A stretch of 64,000 bases of DNA, taken from assembly GCA_964036195.1 (NCBI GenBank), contig OZ038451.1, forward strand, positions 25,995,927-26,059,926. The letters run 5' to 3'. The first letter of the stretch is position 1. Each line of letters opens with the position of its first letter. This document shows, piece by piece, positions 31,085 to 43,544 of the stretch. The position numbers were made by a program, and so were the translations under genes. Source of the stretch: Sphaerolaimus hirsutus (lineage: Eukaryota; Nematoda; Chromadorea; Monhysterida; Sphaerolaimidae). The notes beneath the pieces were generated by a model. The model worked only from the letters and a program-made list of their open reading frames with translations, was not told where the DNA came from and did not search any database.

Positions 31085-31483
31085 TACCGTATTTCCTCGA
31101 AATACCCTCGGGGTGATTGTTTCAGAGTGAGAATTTTGAAGGGGGGCTAAACGAGGGGGGTTATTATTTCGCCAGAACTTCCAGTACTTATTTGTTGTTT
31201 GTAATGTACACAGATGTTGAAAAATGCATCAATAAGCACCATGTGTAAGAGTCTATAGATGTAACTACATAAGTATTTATGTATATGGTAAGAAACATGT
31301 TCTAACATAACACAGTCATTGTTTTTAACGTGTGTTCTGCATTTCCCGGATCGCAAACTTCTGTAGCTTTTGTTGTGTATGTTCCCTTTACACTCAATAT
31401 GAGGTGGGGTATTTCGAGGGGGGGGGGGGGCTTATAAATTCATAGTGCCCATTTTGAGGGGGTTATTTGAAGGAAATACGGTA
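31085..31483. mobile_element. TACCGTATTT-family foldback, complete
   Basis: Ends are TACCGTATTTCCTCGAAATA and GAAGGAAATACGGTA. The internal block has TAACACAGTCATTGTTTTTA. It is about 400 bp, with G-rich inverted arms. Confidence 0.8.
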
Positions 31484-31499
31484 TTCATGTTGTCAAGTG

Positions 31500-32740
31500 G
31501 TCATGACCACTGTAGAGCCAAGGGAATGCATCATGATGGTTTTTTCTATCTAAAATCATTTTTGGTCACATTTGTTGCATGTAGTCTATTTGTCAAACAT
31601 CTGTGATTTCAACAAATAAAATGGGACATAGAATAGAGTCTAGACAAGTTTAGAATAAAATGGGACATTGATGTTGTTCTCTTCACAGTAGTGAAAGTAT
31701 GGATAGATTTATTTTCTACATTAACATATCACATATGATTATTCATGCTAAATGCAAAAATGGAAGCTTCTGAACCGAACATGGCTAAAATCATTAAAAT
31801 CTCCTATGTTAATTTATATGTGAAATTGTGTACTCGTGCACACAAATCCTTAAAATACCTATTGAATCACAAAAAAATTTGGTCTGTCATTTTAAAAAGA
31901 TTTGAGTTCACCAATCTAATTTTAAACAGAATTTTTTCAAATTCAGTGCCATCTCTAGGTTAGGCATAGAAATGCCATTTTATTGCTACTCTTTATGGCT
32001 GTTTAAGTCCAAAACTTGATAAACAATCGAGTTTTCTAGCTGTTATTCTTTTTCTGTTGAATAAGTTTATTTATATCTGGATTTTCTCTATTTTAGGTTG
32101 ACAAGCATTGTAAAGAAACGCTTTAAGAATGTGTAAGGTTCAAAAATGTTTATTAGACTTGCCGTTTTTTTCAGCCAGAACTGTTTGATTATTTTGAAAA
32201 AAGCAACGTTTGTTGCAACCCCACTCAGTTCCAATTATTTTTTTAACCCTTGATAAATTTTCTAAGCACCAATTTGCCTGCGGTGCACCATTCAATTTTC
32301 AGTCGGTGAAAACTAGTGTTTGTAGGCACAATGGGTTATTCGACAAAGCCCCGCCCCAAAGGGTTTCTCTGTGCACAGCGAGCCACCCACCACATTGCTT
32401 TTTTACAACAATTTTGGACAGTTGTGATGCGGCCAGAAAATACTCGGCGGAGGTGCGATTTTTTTGCACCTTTTTCTAATCGTCGTTTCGCGCGCGGCTG
32501 CCGACAAATTATTCCGGGGCACCTAATTTCTCTGACAGGCCGGCCAGACTGCGCCGCCAGACTGCCTCTGGTGCATTGGGTCGTCGGAATCGCGGCCCGC
32601 GCGGGTTTTTTTCTGATTGGGTACTTGTACGCGGATTGGATGTTAATACAGTAGTTGATCGGTAGACATGGTTGATCCATTTTACGGAGCGTGGCGGAAA
32701 ACACTTTGGCGATTTCATATATTTATGCACAGTCCAGTTT
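31500..32740. other. Intergenic, no supported gene
   Basis: AT-rich to about 32310, then a GC-rich patch (32330-32650). The longest ORF there (32336-32704, minus) has no recognisable domain. I see no splice or start support. Confidence 0.4.
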
Positions 32741-33471
32741 CCTTATCGGTGTGAGTCTGCATCATAATCCAAGTGTGCGTAATCCAATCAGGCATAATTC
32801 AAGCGAAAATCGGGCATAATCCAAGCAAAAATCAGGCATAATCCAAGCAAAAATCAGGCATAATCCAAGCACATATTTCTACCCAGAATCAGGCATAATC
32901 CAAGCAAAAATCAGCCATAATCCAGGCAAAAATCAGGCATAATCCAATCTAAAATCAGGCATAATAAGAGCATCTAATCCACTGCATGTGCTCTGTATAG
33001 GATTTTTTTGCAACGTTCCTTGCCTTTATGTTGTGTAAGTCATAGGTGCTGGCATGATGAGTAGGCTAAGCCTAACTGAATGTAGATGTGTGTGATCATA
33101 TGGCATCACAGGTGTGTAACATGGAGTTTTGAATTTGGTGATTGTTTGCTTTGAAGCTGCCATCTGTACTGGTGAGTTTTTCTGAAATTTGATTTTTTGA
33201 AAATCTGGAAAGTTTAAAATAATTCAAAAATTTGAAAATTCAAAAACTACATTCAAAATTTGAAAGATATTTTCTGAAAATTTGAATGTCAAACAGTCAT
33301 TTAAGAAAAGCACTTAAAAATTTTTCCAGATATTTGCCATCATTACTGACACATGGTCAATCCATATTTAATTTGCACACACATTTACACACAATTTAAA
33401 CATATAGAAATCTAAATACACCAGAAAAGTGCTTGGATTGTTCCTAATTTTGGCTTGGATTATGCCTTAAT

Positions 33472-33838
33472 GGCCCCACACACGCTAGTTGACATCGACA
33501 CCAAATGTCAACTGGTTCCGTTCCTAATTCAAAGATTTCTTTTCACTTCTTTTTAGAAATTTGCTTTAGTATTCCTACAGTTTGTATCGATCCTCGTTCC
33601 CATATGCTTATGCGTTACGTTAAACTCACCTGTCTAAGGCCGCAAAGTAGAGTAATCGATGGATGTTCAATGTGTGTTGTGTTATTTACTTGCATTAGAC
33701 TCTAGAGGTCCGAGCCAAGTAAACTTTATTTGATTTGATTTGATTTGAACGTTGTTCGTCCACTTGTCAGCAAGCTTTGAATCGGGATCGGCACCAGTTG
33801 ACATTTGGTGTCGATGTCAACTAGCGTGTGCGGGCCCA
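33472..33838. mobile_element. GGGCCCCACAC-type MITE, itself interrupted
   Basis: The two halves match the uninterrupted copies at 17858-18020 and 26992-27164. The middle (about 33537-33748) is foreign to the family and looks like a retroelement tail. Confidence 0.75.
33537..33748 (+). mobile_element. 5'-truncated non-LTR retroelement tail
   Basis: About 210 bp inserted in a MITE, ending in the tandem tail TTTGATTTGATTTGATTTGA after CCAAGTAAACTTTA. Simple-repeat 3' tails and 5' truncation are typical of LINE insertions. A short frame ending CVVLFTCIRL before the tail could be the last codons of its ORF, but I cannot name the clade. Confidence 0.45.
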
Positions 33839-34130
33839 TTCTTGCTTGGATTATCCTGCATTTTATGGGTCAAAAAGTGAGTGGATTTTGCATCTGAAGT
33901 GCTTGGATTATGCGCAAAAAAGCTTGGATTATGCCTGAATTGAATTATGCGCACTTGGATTTTGGGTTTTTCCCCTCGGTGTGACGCGGCGACGCGGCCG
34001 GCTGCGATTTGCGCGTTATATAGTGTTTCCCAGCGTGGACGCCGATCAGCTGATATGATCCCCCCGCCGCTCGCATATACGATGATCGATTAGTCTGGCC
34101 GCTTGTACAACAGTCTCTTGTAACCCCGGT

Positions 34131-34325
34131 TTGGCCCCACGCACACTAGTTGACAACCGAAACTGGTGAATCTGTTTTTACCGCATTTGAGTTTATCTTT
34201 ATGAATCATGTTATGTCTGTCGAATGTAGTTGACAGGATCCCCATGCTCGTAAAGTGACATGTGTTAATAACAGATTTATCAACTTTGAATGTTTCGGTT
34301 GTCAACTTGTGTGCATGCCGGCTTA
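34131..34325. mobile_element. GGGCCCCACAC-type MITE
   Basis: It starts GGCCCCACGCACACTAGTTG and ends GTCAACTTGTGTGCATGCC. Inner inverted motifs are CCGAAACTGG and TTTCGGTTGTC. Confidence 0.5.
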
Positions 34326-34701
34326 AGTAATTTTTCCCTGGTGGGCGGGCATGTGGGGAACGGCAATCCGGGGGCTTACGATACTAGGGATGGCCAGCGC
34401 TCTTTTAACCGCTTTTAAAAAAAGAAACTTTTTTAAAAAGCGCAAGTGTCCCAGCACTTTTTTGAAAAAAAGAACTGGCAAAATTTTCAAGTACTTATGC
34501 CATATTTATGCCCGCGGGGGCAAAATATATAGGCTTTTTTAGTGCATAGAAGACTGAAAGGGGAAAAAAATCGCTAATAATCAGTTAAAAGTAGCCAAAA
34601 GTAGGTTAAATATGGCTAAAAATAGGTATATAAGCATGTATATAGCCGGAAAGCACGATTTTGAAGTTGAAAAACTATAAAAAGGTGTGAAAGGTTGTAT
34701 C

Positions 34702-35375
34702 TAGGGTTGGAAAAAAATCAATTTTTTTAAATGCCTTGATTTGTTTTTATCAATTTTTTAAATTGATTTTTTAAAATTAAAATCAGATTTTTTTAAAATT
34801 GCCCAAAATGGGTCGTATAGAAAAATCATATGTCTATGTTAAGTGTCAGACAATATATTGTTATGTCTATTGTGGTCATATTTTGACTGTGGAGTCATTG
34901 GATAACATTATAAGCAGTGATTTCGTTCAAAAATATCCATTTTACGTTGAATTATTACATATATCGCCTTTTGTCAAATGTTTGTGACTTCAAGTGAAGT
35001 TCAGCATGGAATAGCATTAAAAATGGTTGTAAGAGAAGGCTAATACATTGCCAGTGATGCTATACACTGTAGAAGTATGTGGGAGCACATTGGCTGGATA
35101 TTATATACTACACTAGCATATCACGGCTTATTATTACACTGTAGCATACAAAATACAATCTTTTACATCAAAAATGCCCCAAAACCCATAAAAACACCAC
35201 CAATGGTAATGTGTATTGGAAATTGCGCACATAAAAATCGCAAAATACCTAGTCGCAAAAGTCCACCAGAAATTTTTCATTTTGATTTAAAAAAATTAAA
35301 ATCAGTTTCCACCCCTTGATTTTTTTTTATCAGATTTTTTTTAAAATCAGTTTAAAAAATCAAGTGCCAACCCTA
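34702..35375. mobile_element. hAT-like MITE, AAAATC-type arrays, near-perfect TSD
   Basis: Ends are TAGGGTTGGAAAAAAATC and AAGTGCCAACCCTA. The flanks GTTGTATC (34694-34701) and GCCGTATC (35376-35383) agree at 6 of 8 positions. The core matches the elements at 1877, 3143 and 42556. Confidence 0.75.
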
Positions 35376-35683
35376 GCCGTATCTGGCCAGCGCGATACGG
35401 TAGCCTTGAATGCGCCGGCCACCCACACAGCCGGCCGACTGCACAAAGACGTTCCCGTCTGCGGAACAATGGCCGCTTTGGATGATTGAAGGGCCTTGAA
35501 TTGTTGCATAGCTGAAACGATTTCTTTGTCCGATACTCGTCTTTTATGGGATTTCTTTTTCACGCGGTTTCCGTGGGTGGACAACGTCACCAGCGCGATC
35601 GTGCTAAGTGGTCGCATTTTTTTTCTATTATGTTTTTTTTGCCCATGTGGATTTGATGGTGTGTGGTGACGCCGATCATACAT
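35376..35683 (-). CDS. Possible small basic protein, hypothetical
   Basis: A minus-strand frame starts ATG at 35683 (MYDRRHHTPSNPHG) and continues about 100 codons with a basic stretch NRVKKKSHKRRVSDKE. It runs into the end of the neighbouring MITE, where it stops at 35360. Composition is more coding-like than the surroundings. There is no family match and no intron signals, and it could be chance. I call it weakly. Confidence 0.2.
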
Positions 35684-35790
35684 ATAAATTAAATTGTTAT
35701 TTATTCATTTATTTATTTACATTGTTCCTACTTGTCTTCAAAAATCTGTGACTGACTGGTCAGCATAAATACCCCCATGATAAAGGAATG

Positions 35791-36131
35791 TACCGTATTA
35801 CCTCGAAATACCCCCATGGGGGTTTATTATTCCGCCAGCGAAATTTGAGGGGGGTTAATGAGAGGGGGGTTATTATTTCGTCACATATTTGAGTAAGTAT
35901 CGTAGTAAATAGTAGGCATTTGCGTACCCAAAACAGGTAATAAATGTGTCCAAACAGGATATATTCGGACATACCTAACGTAGTTAGCTACAGTTACATC
36001 ATGTACATTACACACATGATGTACACCATTCCAGAGGGGGGGGGGGTATTTCGAGGGGGGTATTATTTCCCCAGCCTATTTTGAGGGGGGTGGTAATTCA
36101 AGGGGGGGGGATAATCCGAGGTAATACAGTA
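35791..36131. mobile_element. TACCGTATTA-subtype foldback
   Basis: It starts TACCGTATTACCTCGAAATA and ends CCGAGGTAATACAGTA. It contains the GTACATTACACACATGATGT block also found in the copy at 48309-48753. Confidence 0.8.
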
Positions 36132-36776
36132 TTTAAGTCTAAGTGGACAGTGGAGCCGAGACTAAGCGATTGAAGCAGCCACCAAAAAACACTGTCGCGG
36201 CATTGGCGTCCACTTTCGATAACTGTACTACATACATTCATAAAATAATCAAAATCAGGTCGGCAAACGTGTCGATCTAAATCATTTTATCGCCGTATAT
36301 CATGGTATACATAGATTGTAAGATAAAACATTCATTCCCGTGCTCTTGTCGATGAGATTTTGCGAAAGTTTTTGTGACATGAAGTGACGATGATAATGGC
36401 TTCACGCATTTGGGGATCACGCATGGTTTTTGGCCGATAAATCAGCTTTACACGCATTTGAGTTTACCGGAACTTGAAAGTCCATCAATTAGTGTTGACG
36501 GAGATCGTAAATGTTTCACAAGCTAAAATTATTTTACATTCTTCAATGGTAGCAACTATGATAATATTTACATGATAGTAAATATTCATATTTCCCTTAC
36601 AACGAGCACCTCTCAGTGGCAGTGCTCACTGCTCGTTTCCAAGCAGTCCTGTTTCAAAGCTGTCCAAGTAAATGTTTACATTGATTCATTTGTTCTTAAT
36701 ACTTCTTCGTTTCTTTGTGGAATATAGTGGATAAAAGTGGGCTATCATCTCAGGAAAAATATTGATTGGTTAAAGG

Positions 36777-37222
36777 TAGGGTTCAAACGGCATCCCGATT
36801 TCGAATCATTGAAAAATTTACGGATATTGCAGTCCCGATCCAGATCCCGAAACCCCAATCCCGATCCCAATCCCAAAAACTGAAAATCCAAATTGCGACC
36901 CGAAAATTTGCAAATCTCGATCACGATCCCGGAAAAATGGTGGAAATGATAAAAAAGTTTTAAAAAACATGATGGTTTTTGACCTTTGTGAAAAACAAGC
37001 CTGAATGCCAGCATTTTGGCCAAAATACCGATACCGGAAAAGTGCCAATCACTATCCCAAAACCCCAATCCCGATCCCGGCCCCGAAATATCAACAAATG
37101 AATATTCCCGATACTGGTCCCGAAATTAAAAAAACAATCCTGATCCCGTAACCCCAATCCCGATCACGAAATCACAAAAAAAACAATCCCGATTCCGAAA
37201 AGTCAATCCCGTTTGAACCCTA
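36777..37222. mobile_element. hAT-like MITE with CCCGATC arrays, perfect 8-bp TSD
   Basis: Ends are TAGGGTTCAAACGG and CCGTTTGAACCCTA-type, with target duplication GTTAAAGG at 36769-36776 and 37223-37230. Arms are degenerate arrays of CCCGATCCCGAAACCCCAAT. No transposase is present. Confidence 0.85.
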
Positions 37223-37229
37223 GTTAAAG

Positions 37230-39735
37230 GATCATAATCGGGACAGAACTCTGAATCTTAGCTGAAAACTGCTGTTTGCGCTCTAGTGTTTGCACTCTGA
37301 TGCTTGATTATAAATTTGGCTACACTTGCCCCACCATAGACAAACAAATGTCACAAGATTTATTTTCATCCTGCTGACACTTGAATCTTCAATTCAACAT
37401 AAAAAGCTGTATTAGCTTTGGGTGCATTTGTTTACATTTTTACTCGAGGAAGGATCTTGAAAATGATCAAATAAATGTATGATTTTGAAAATGATCCAAT
37501 GAATGTAAATATTATTTTGAAAATTATCTAAAATGAAGGCCGTGGTATTCAACGAAGTAAAATAGTTACTTTTTCTTCAAAAACCGTCAGTGCAAACGGT
37601 TGTCAGTCTATCTTACACCGTGATAGTCAAGTCTGTCTTCGTGTGGATCGACTGTAGCACCAGACGAGAACCAGCCTGGTCGTGCTGCCAAATACAACCA
37701 CTGACTGACGAATTCACACTGTCTTAGATATAGTGGAACGGTGAATTCTAGAAATGTTTCTCAAACCTAGTGACTTTACTAGATGTATTTTGTTAAACTG
37801 CAGGCATTTTATGCAATGTAAATACAAAAGCAGAAAACTGTATACATTATTGGCATGGTCTGACTTAAAAATAATGTTTTTTGGGGGGTTCTTCTGCTGA
37901 ATAATATACAAATGGATAATTTTCAACTCTGTGTATCAAAAATTATTTGTGGATGTGATCAAAAATCCCTGTATCATACTAAATTGTTTTTCGCAACAAT
38001 GGATAAGAAACGAAAGGAGTGACCAATGTGGTTGGTTTTCACTTTTGTGTTTGGTCATAGAACTCAATGTTTTAGTTCTGTTTTGATGTTTCCTTCTCAG
38101 GAAATCTGTTGTGCAAAAATGTCTAAATATTTGAAAATTTGGATTTTTTCACATTTCATTTACAATACCTAAGTAAGTACTTAGTCAACAACTTTTGGTA
38201 GTCACTGAATGGTGTTTCTAGCAAAAGTTCACTGAGGGTGCAGGTTAGGGAGTGCACAATGAATTACACAGTTATTTCTCAGGAACCACTGAGTGAAAAC
38301 TGCAAATTTCACTCAGGGTTTTGTGTCAGCACTAGTTTGGAAATCAGTGGAACCTTTCTACAAACCTTTTACTGTAGATAGGGTGGGTCTGAAGGAAAAC
38401 AAATATTTTGAAAGTTAAAGTGTTGCCCAGAGCGCAATAACTGTTCTATTTCTCAACCTCTTTTCATTTTTTGACTTAAAATTACCCAAATTTTTGGAGA
38501 GATTATTTTTGAGGTCAAATCAGTGATGTACAATTTTGTATAATTGATTTGGCCCAATTTTAGAATGTGAAAATCAAGGAATTTTTTGTACATGCTATTT
38601 TATAGACTTGATTGTGAGTAATACTGTGAGGTGGCTGATATATGGATAAGTGATTTGAGCTTAAAAATGAACTCTCCCAAAATTTGTGATCATTTTAAAA
38701 GTTGAACAACAAAAACCAAGTAGCCAAGTTATTGAGGTGCTGATAAGTAAAAGACACAAGTTTACAAGTACAGTTGACAGTTTTGCACTCACTTTAGAAG
38801 TAAAATGCCAACCTTTCACTTAAAAAGGCTCACTTTACAAGTATATAACAGGTGCCAACAGCAGCCCACATGTGTTGTGCTTTCACTGTGCAAACATTGC
38901 ACTAATTATTAAAAAACAGTCAAATAACTCACTGAATGTGATTTTCACCTGTATCTGCTTCCACCTGTTGCAGCCATGCCACCAGCCTTTCAAGAGGTGG
39001 CATCTATTTATAAAAAATGCATGCAGTAAAAGTACTATCAATACAGTACAAATAAAAAGCCACTGAAACATGTATCATTTTCATATTTCCTTGTTTTTAT
39101 TCATAATTCATGTTCAAATGAGATAGCCATCCATCCCCACTGCAGCAATAAAAAATCAAAAATATTGATCAATGTATAATAAAAGAGAAATATATAGATT
39201 TATTTAATATTTCACATGAATACAGGATACACCTGGTTTTATGGTGATTTTCACACAATCAGCACAAAGTAAGAAATGTATTTTCTGCTTGAACAGTGGC
39301 CAACACTTTCTGTAGTGATTGGATGGGCTGCCACATTTAAGGAAAAGCACTGGCTTGTTCTTGATAAGCTCTGCAGATCAATTCTACCAAAACCATCAGC
39401 CATGATAAACAAGCATTCAAACAATTGATTGATGGAATGATGTGCAAATGCACATAAGTTATAGAGTACTTTTTTCAGTGCCTGGATAATCACATTCCTT
39501 GAACCATAGTAAGAATTTCCAGGCATTCAATAAATGCATGTATAAAACCAGCTACTAACATTTTTTATAAAAGCCACCTCATGAAAGGCAGGTGACACAG
39601 CTGCACCAGGTGCTCAGCAGATACAGGCGCAAATCACAAATTAGGGTTATTTGATTGGAATTTGGTTTTGATAATAAGTGCAATGTTTCCACGGTGAAAG
39701 CAGACAACACCTGTGGGCTGTAGTTGGTGCCTGTC
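37230..39735. other. Intergenic, no gene seen
   Basis: AT-rich sequence without coding signal. From about 38750 to 40230 it carries inverted TTACTTGTAAA/TTTACAAGTA motifs, which appear to be the arms of a larger foldback enclosing the palindrome at 39736-40104. Confidence 0.4.
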
Positions 39736-40104
39736 ATGTACATGGTCGGGCTGAAAAGTCCCCGGGCAGTGCTCGCCATTCGCGCTAGGGGTAAGCTACA
39801 GTTAAAAAATTTTAACACGTTAATATATCAGGTGTTTTGAGTTTTCACCCAAAATTTCACCTCTCTAGCTTCATCCACTGCGGAACTGTAGGGGTTACAA
39901 TTTCGGTCATTTTGTACATAAGTACAAAATGACCGAAATTGTAACCCCTACAGTTCCGCAGTGGGTGGAGCTAGAGGGGTTAAATTTTGGGTGAAAACTC
40001 AAAACACCTGATATATTAACGTGTTGAAATTTTATAACTGTAGCTTACCCCTAGCGCGAATGGCGAGCCCTGCCCGGGGACTTTTCAGCCCGACCATGTA
40101 CATG
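39736..40104. repeat. Near-perfect 369-bp palindrome
   Basis: Arms of about 180 bases run from ATGTACATGGTCGGGCTGAA to its complement ending CCGACCATGTACAT. The centre, near 39920, is GTACATAAGTAC, so there is practically no loop. Only a handful of mismatches separate the arms, so it is recent or gene-converted. It is the same family as the arms of 12951-13870. Confidence 0.9.
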
Positions 40105-40689
40105 TAAAGTGTGCTTTTTACTTGAAAAGATTGGCATTTTACTTGTAACGCAAGTGCAAATATGCAGTTGAAATCTACTTGTAAATTCGGGTCTTTTACT
40201 TGTAAACATTTGTATATTTACTTGTAAAGTGTTGACTATACCCTACCTGTCATCTTTCATACTTGTTAAGTGGTCAGAGGGTCGATTTTCAAGATGCCAT
40301 CGATTTTCAAGCTATCGCAGACATAACCACGTCATATTCAAATCCGAGCAATTTTTGCTGAGCAGTTCCCAAGTTATAACTGCATGCTTCATGGCAAACC
40401 CCCGCCCTCCAGTGAACCCATTGTTCCTGTACCAAGTGAATCTGTGCCCTATTTTCAGTTGCAGAATCACATTGACATCGCGTAACTCGAGTGCGAATGC
40501 ACCACCGACTGGCCGCGTGTCCTCGGGTGACCTTCGTGCAATGAACTTGCATTTTGCGTCCCCTTTTTACACGGTTTGCTCAACCGTGCAGCCAGCCGAT
40601 ATAGATTTACAGTTATGGCATTCGTGTTACACCCCCGCGCCAGCTGATCGCTGCGATCACATCCACGTGGCCGGCTGGAGGGGGTGGAT

Positions 40690-42000
40690 CCCATTTAACA
40701 TACATCCCATATCACAGTATGTCTCATTACACATGCCGCAGTGCCCATTTCACAGTTTGTCTCTTTACACATGCCCGCGAGGGCAGATCACATGTCGCAT
40801 GTGCAATACACATACACCGCGCGGTGTTGTGGAAATGCATGCGCTGTTACGCAACACATGAGGGCTGTAACATGCATACAGGTTATTAGAATTGATAACT
40901 ACCCTGATTAACAAGGTGTAAATGCGCGGCTGGCAGCATGAACAATTTGAATCCGTGATATTGATTGCCCCATGCATGGTGCATTTATAGGTGAATTTTT
41001 AGAGCATAGGCGTCACTTGATAAAATTTCTGAAAAATTTCTCCCATTTTTTTGCATGATGGACGACTTTGGCCTGTGTGTTACCGAAGAATTTCCCGCTG
41101 GTCTGACCACAAAAGGAAAGAATCCTCTATATTTTTATCAGTCTAGAGATTGGCCAGGCCATTTCTTCAAGTGGAACCTGAACAAGACAAACAAGAATGG
41201 CAGCCAGTCATATCAGTGTGGAAATTGCTACAAGTTGCTTCCAATTTCATGCCATTTTTGTTGGAAATTTGCTACCATTTTAACTAACATTTAACATTGT
41301 ATTTCATGTATAGTTTGTCATTTGATGTTGAATTTGGCAACAGTGAGAAGGTTTTCAGTTTGTTGAAAATATTAGTGATTTTTATTTGTAGATTAACTAC
41401 ATATTTACTCACTTGTTATTTTACCCTTGGGATGCAATTTTTTCATTGGAATTATCAACTTGTTACCTATTTACACTGGGGTATTATTCAAAATGGGAAG
41501 TTTATTAGGGTAAAATTATATTTTTTTTACTAAAACTAATCAATTTAACATTTCTATACAATTTTTTTTAGAGATTGTCTATTGATAACTTATATTTGTT
41601 AATTTGTCACATACTATTTAATCGCTACAATAAAAATTTTTTTTGTTGTCAATATGGATATTTTTATCCACTTATTAACACATCTAACGCAAACAAAAAT
41701 TTGAATGATTTCATAATAAACAACTTAACACACTATTTGTGTAGTGTACTCACCATGCATGCACGCTTACCATGAATGTTGATCATGCGGACGCAGAAAA
41801 TATACAATCATGTATAGATAAATACATGCAATTACACGCGCACACGCATTTCCACAACACCGCGCGTGTGTATGTGTATTGCAAACGCGACATGTGATCT
41901 GCACTCGCGGGCATGTGTAAAGAGACAAACTGTGAAATGGGCACTGCGGCATGTGTAATGAGACATACTGTGATATGGGCTTGTATGTGTAATGCAGCAC
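40690..42000. mobile_element. Mutator-like element with about 145-bp terminal inverted repeats
   Basis: The left repeat (40706-40850, CCCATATCACAGTATGTCTC) and right repeat (41837-41979) are inverted copies. The outer limits may extend some 15-20 bases further. The interior of about 1 kb is AT-rich and carries a FLYWCH-like fragment. Long terminal repeats with a FLYWCH-bearing interior fit a MULE derivative. No catalytic DDE domain is visible, so it is non-autonomous. Confidence 0.65.
41055..41294 (+). pseudogene. FLYWCH-like zinc finger fragment in MULE interior
   Basis: A 79-codon frame includes TTKGKNPLYFYQ, then HFFKWNLNKTNKNGSQSYQC and GNCYKL. The order (T-x-KGK, aromatic-rich middle, charged turn, Y-x-C-x-x-C) resembles the FLYWCH fold found at the N-terminus of metazoan MULE transposases. 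The usual W before the first Cys is Y, and the distal His part is not clear. It is followed by stops, so I treat it as a transposase remnant. Confidence 0.4.
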
Positions 42001-42555
42001 ACTCGCCGGAGGGCCGGTCACTTCCACTGCCTTCCCTGAAACTAGAATTGAACTGCATTCCTGGATATCGCTAGCCTCAATCAAGTTCGGCATTTGATTA
42101 TTTCGACACCTTTTAAGCTGCCCACTCTGATATAATACAGATTGAATTGGCACTTGGCACGGCGTCAAGACAGACGCAATATATCTCACTTCCCAAAATA
42201 CTTATCGGTACTATTACTAAAATATCGTCCAGTGGCAAATAAATCTTAAAGTGCGTTTCCACGAAAATTCTAAACGTTGCCGTGTGACGTGGTGATCACG
42301 TGGGCGTGACGTTGTAAGCCTATGCGGTTCCAATCAAATGCGCAATTAATTTAACCGTTGTATAAATTATATTTTTGTTTCGTCGCGACGTGTCGTGGTT
42401 ATCGCAGCAGGTAGTTTTAATTTATGTAACGGTGTGCATATGATAATTTCGTTCAATTTTAGTTGTGACAATGCTTCTAAATACGTTTTTTGCACACGCT
42501 AGTCGCATAAGCTTCCTTATGAAATGGACATTGCCAGCGAAATGTCGCTTGTACT

Positions 42556-43202
42556 TGGGAATGGCCTAGGGTTTTTTCAAAGGGTTTTTTATTAAAAAAC
42601 GACCATCGAGACCGTTTTTTTTATAAAAAAAACCTCAGCCAGAATTTTTAGTAAAGAAGCACTAGGTATTTTGCAATTTTTGCTCGCGCAAGCGCGTAAT
42701 TTCACATGAACGTTACCATTTGTGGCGGTTTTCATTGGTATTGAGGCATTTTTAGTGTAAAAGCTTCCATTTGTTTGTGCTTTTGTGTCATAATAAGCCG
42801 TAATATGCTAGTGTAGTATCTTTGTAATATTCAGCCAGTGTGCCCCCACATACTTCTACAGTGCGAAACATCACTGTCAATGTATAAGCACCTTAAGCAC
42901 TAATTCATGTCAAAATCCACTTGAAGTCATGCACGTTCGACAAAAGGCGATATATTTACATAACATTCGACATAAAAACTAATATTTTTGACAGAAATCA
43001 CCACTTATAATGCATTCCCATGACTCCAATCCAAGTCCACAGCCATTATCTATGACTATATATAACATCACAAAATCCTGCCACCTGTCTGATATCAATA
43101 CCTGTATATGTTGACTAATAACCATATCTGGGAGCTTTTGAAAAAAAACGTCTTTTAAAAAAAAACCCAGGTCGTTGAAAAAACCTTTTTCAGCCATCCC
43201 TA
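42556..43202. mobile_element. hAT-like MITE, AAAACC/GTTTTTT-type arrays, perfect 8-bp TSD
   Basis: It starts TGGGAATGGCCTAGGGTTTT and ends TTTCAGCCATCCCTA. CTTGTACT flanks it at 42548-42555 and 43203-43210. The core, in inverted orientation, is homologous to the elements at 1877, 3143 and 34702. Confidence 0.75.
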
Positions 43203-43537
43203 CTTGTACTTCAAAATTCACGGAAAAAAATGCGAAATTCTGTTGAGACAGTCGGTATAATCGGACTTGATTGTACCCTAGAGTTGGTTTCTCTGTTGAT
43301 TGATTGATGATGTGCACGCAGCAAAACTGCATGCGCTGCGTTGATTTTTGCCGAATTGTGCGAGAAAGATCCCCGACTACATGCAAGGTCCGGATAGGGC
43401 CGCCACTCTCCGGTGTTTTTGCGCGTTTCCTCCGGCTACCTGTCACCTAATTTTCGAATGCCGCCCCGAATGTCGCCGCGCGAGGATGTGCGATGACATT
43501 CGGCAGGCCCTCATATTTTCGCATTTTTTACCCACTC

Positions 43538-43544
43538 TGACTCA
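43538..43544. promoter_or_regulatory. Candidate AP-1 site TGACTCA upstream of the MMP gene
   Basis: A consensus AP-1 heptamer about 710 bases before the MMP ATG, in the GC-rich unique stretch 43340-44256. AP-1 control is common for animal MMP genes. A single 7-mer is weak evidence. Confidence 0.2.

Larger units (their letters stand above)
32744..33985. mobile_element. Large foldback with CATAATCCAAGC arrays, containing nested insertions
   Basis: The left arm is a tandem array of AATCCAAGCAAAAATCAGGCAT (about 32760-32965). The right arm (about 33840-33965) holds the inverted motif CTTGGATTATGCCTGAATT. CGGTGTGA flanks both sides (32745-32752 and 33976-33983 approximately), a possible 8-bp duplication. 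A GGGCCCCACAC-type MITE sits inside. A relative is at about 45466-46176. Confidence 0.65.

Noticed and set aside
32336..32704. Minus-strand 122-codon ORF and a TATATAA upstream near 34015-34021
   Set aside because: The TATA-like motif is separated from the ORF by a large foldback insertion and the product matches nothing. A gene cannot be supported.
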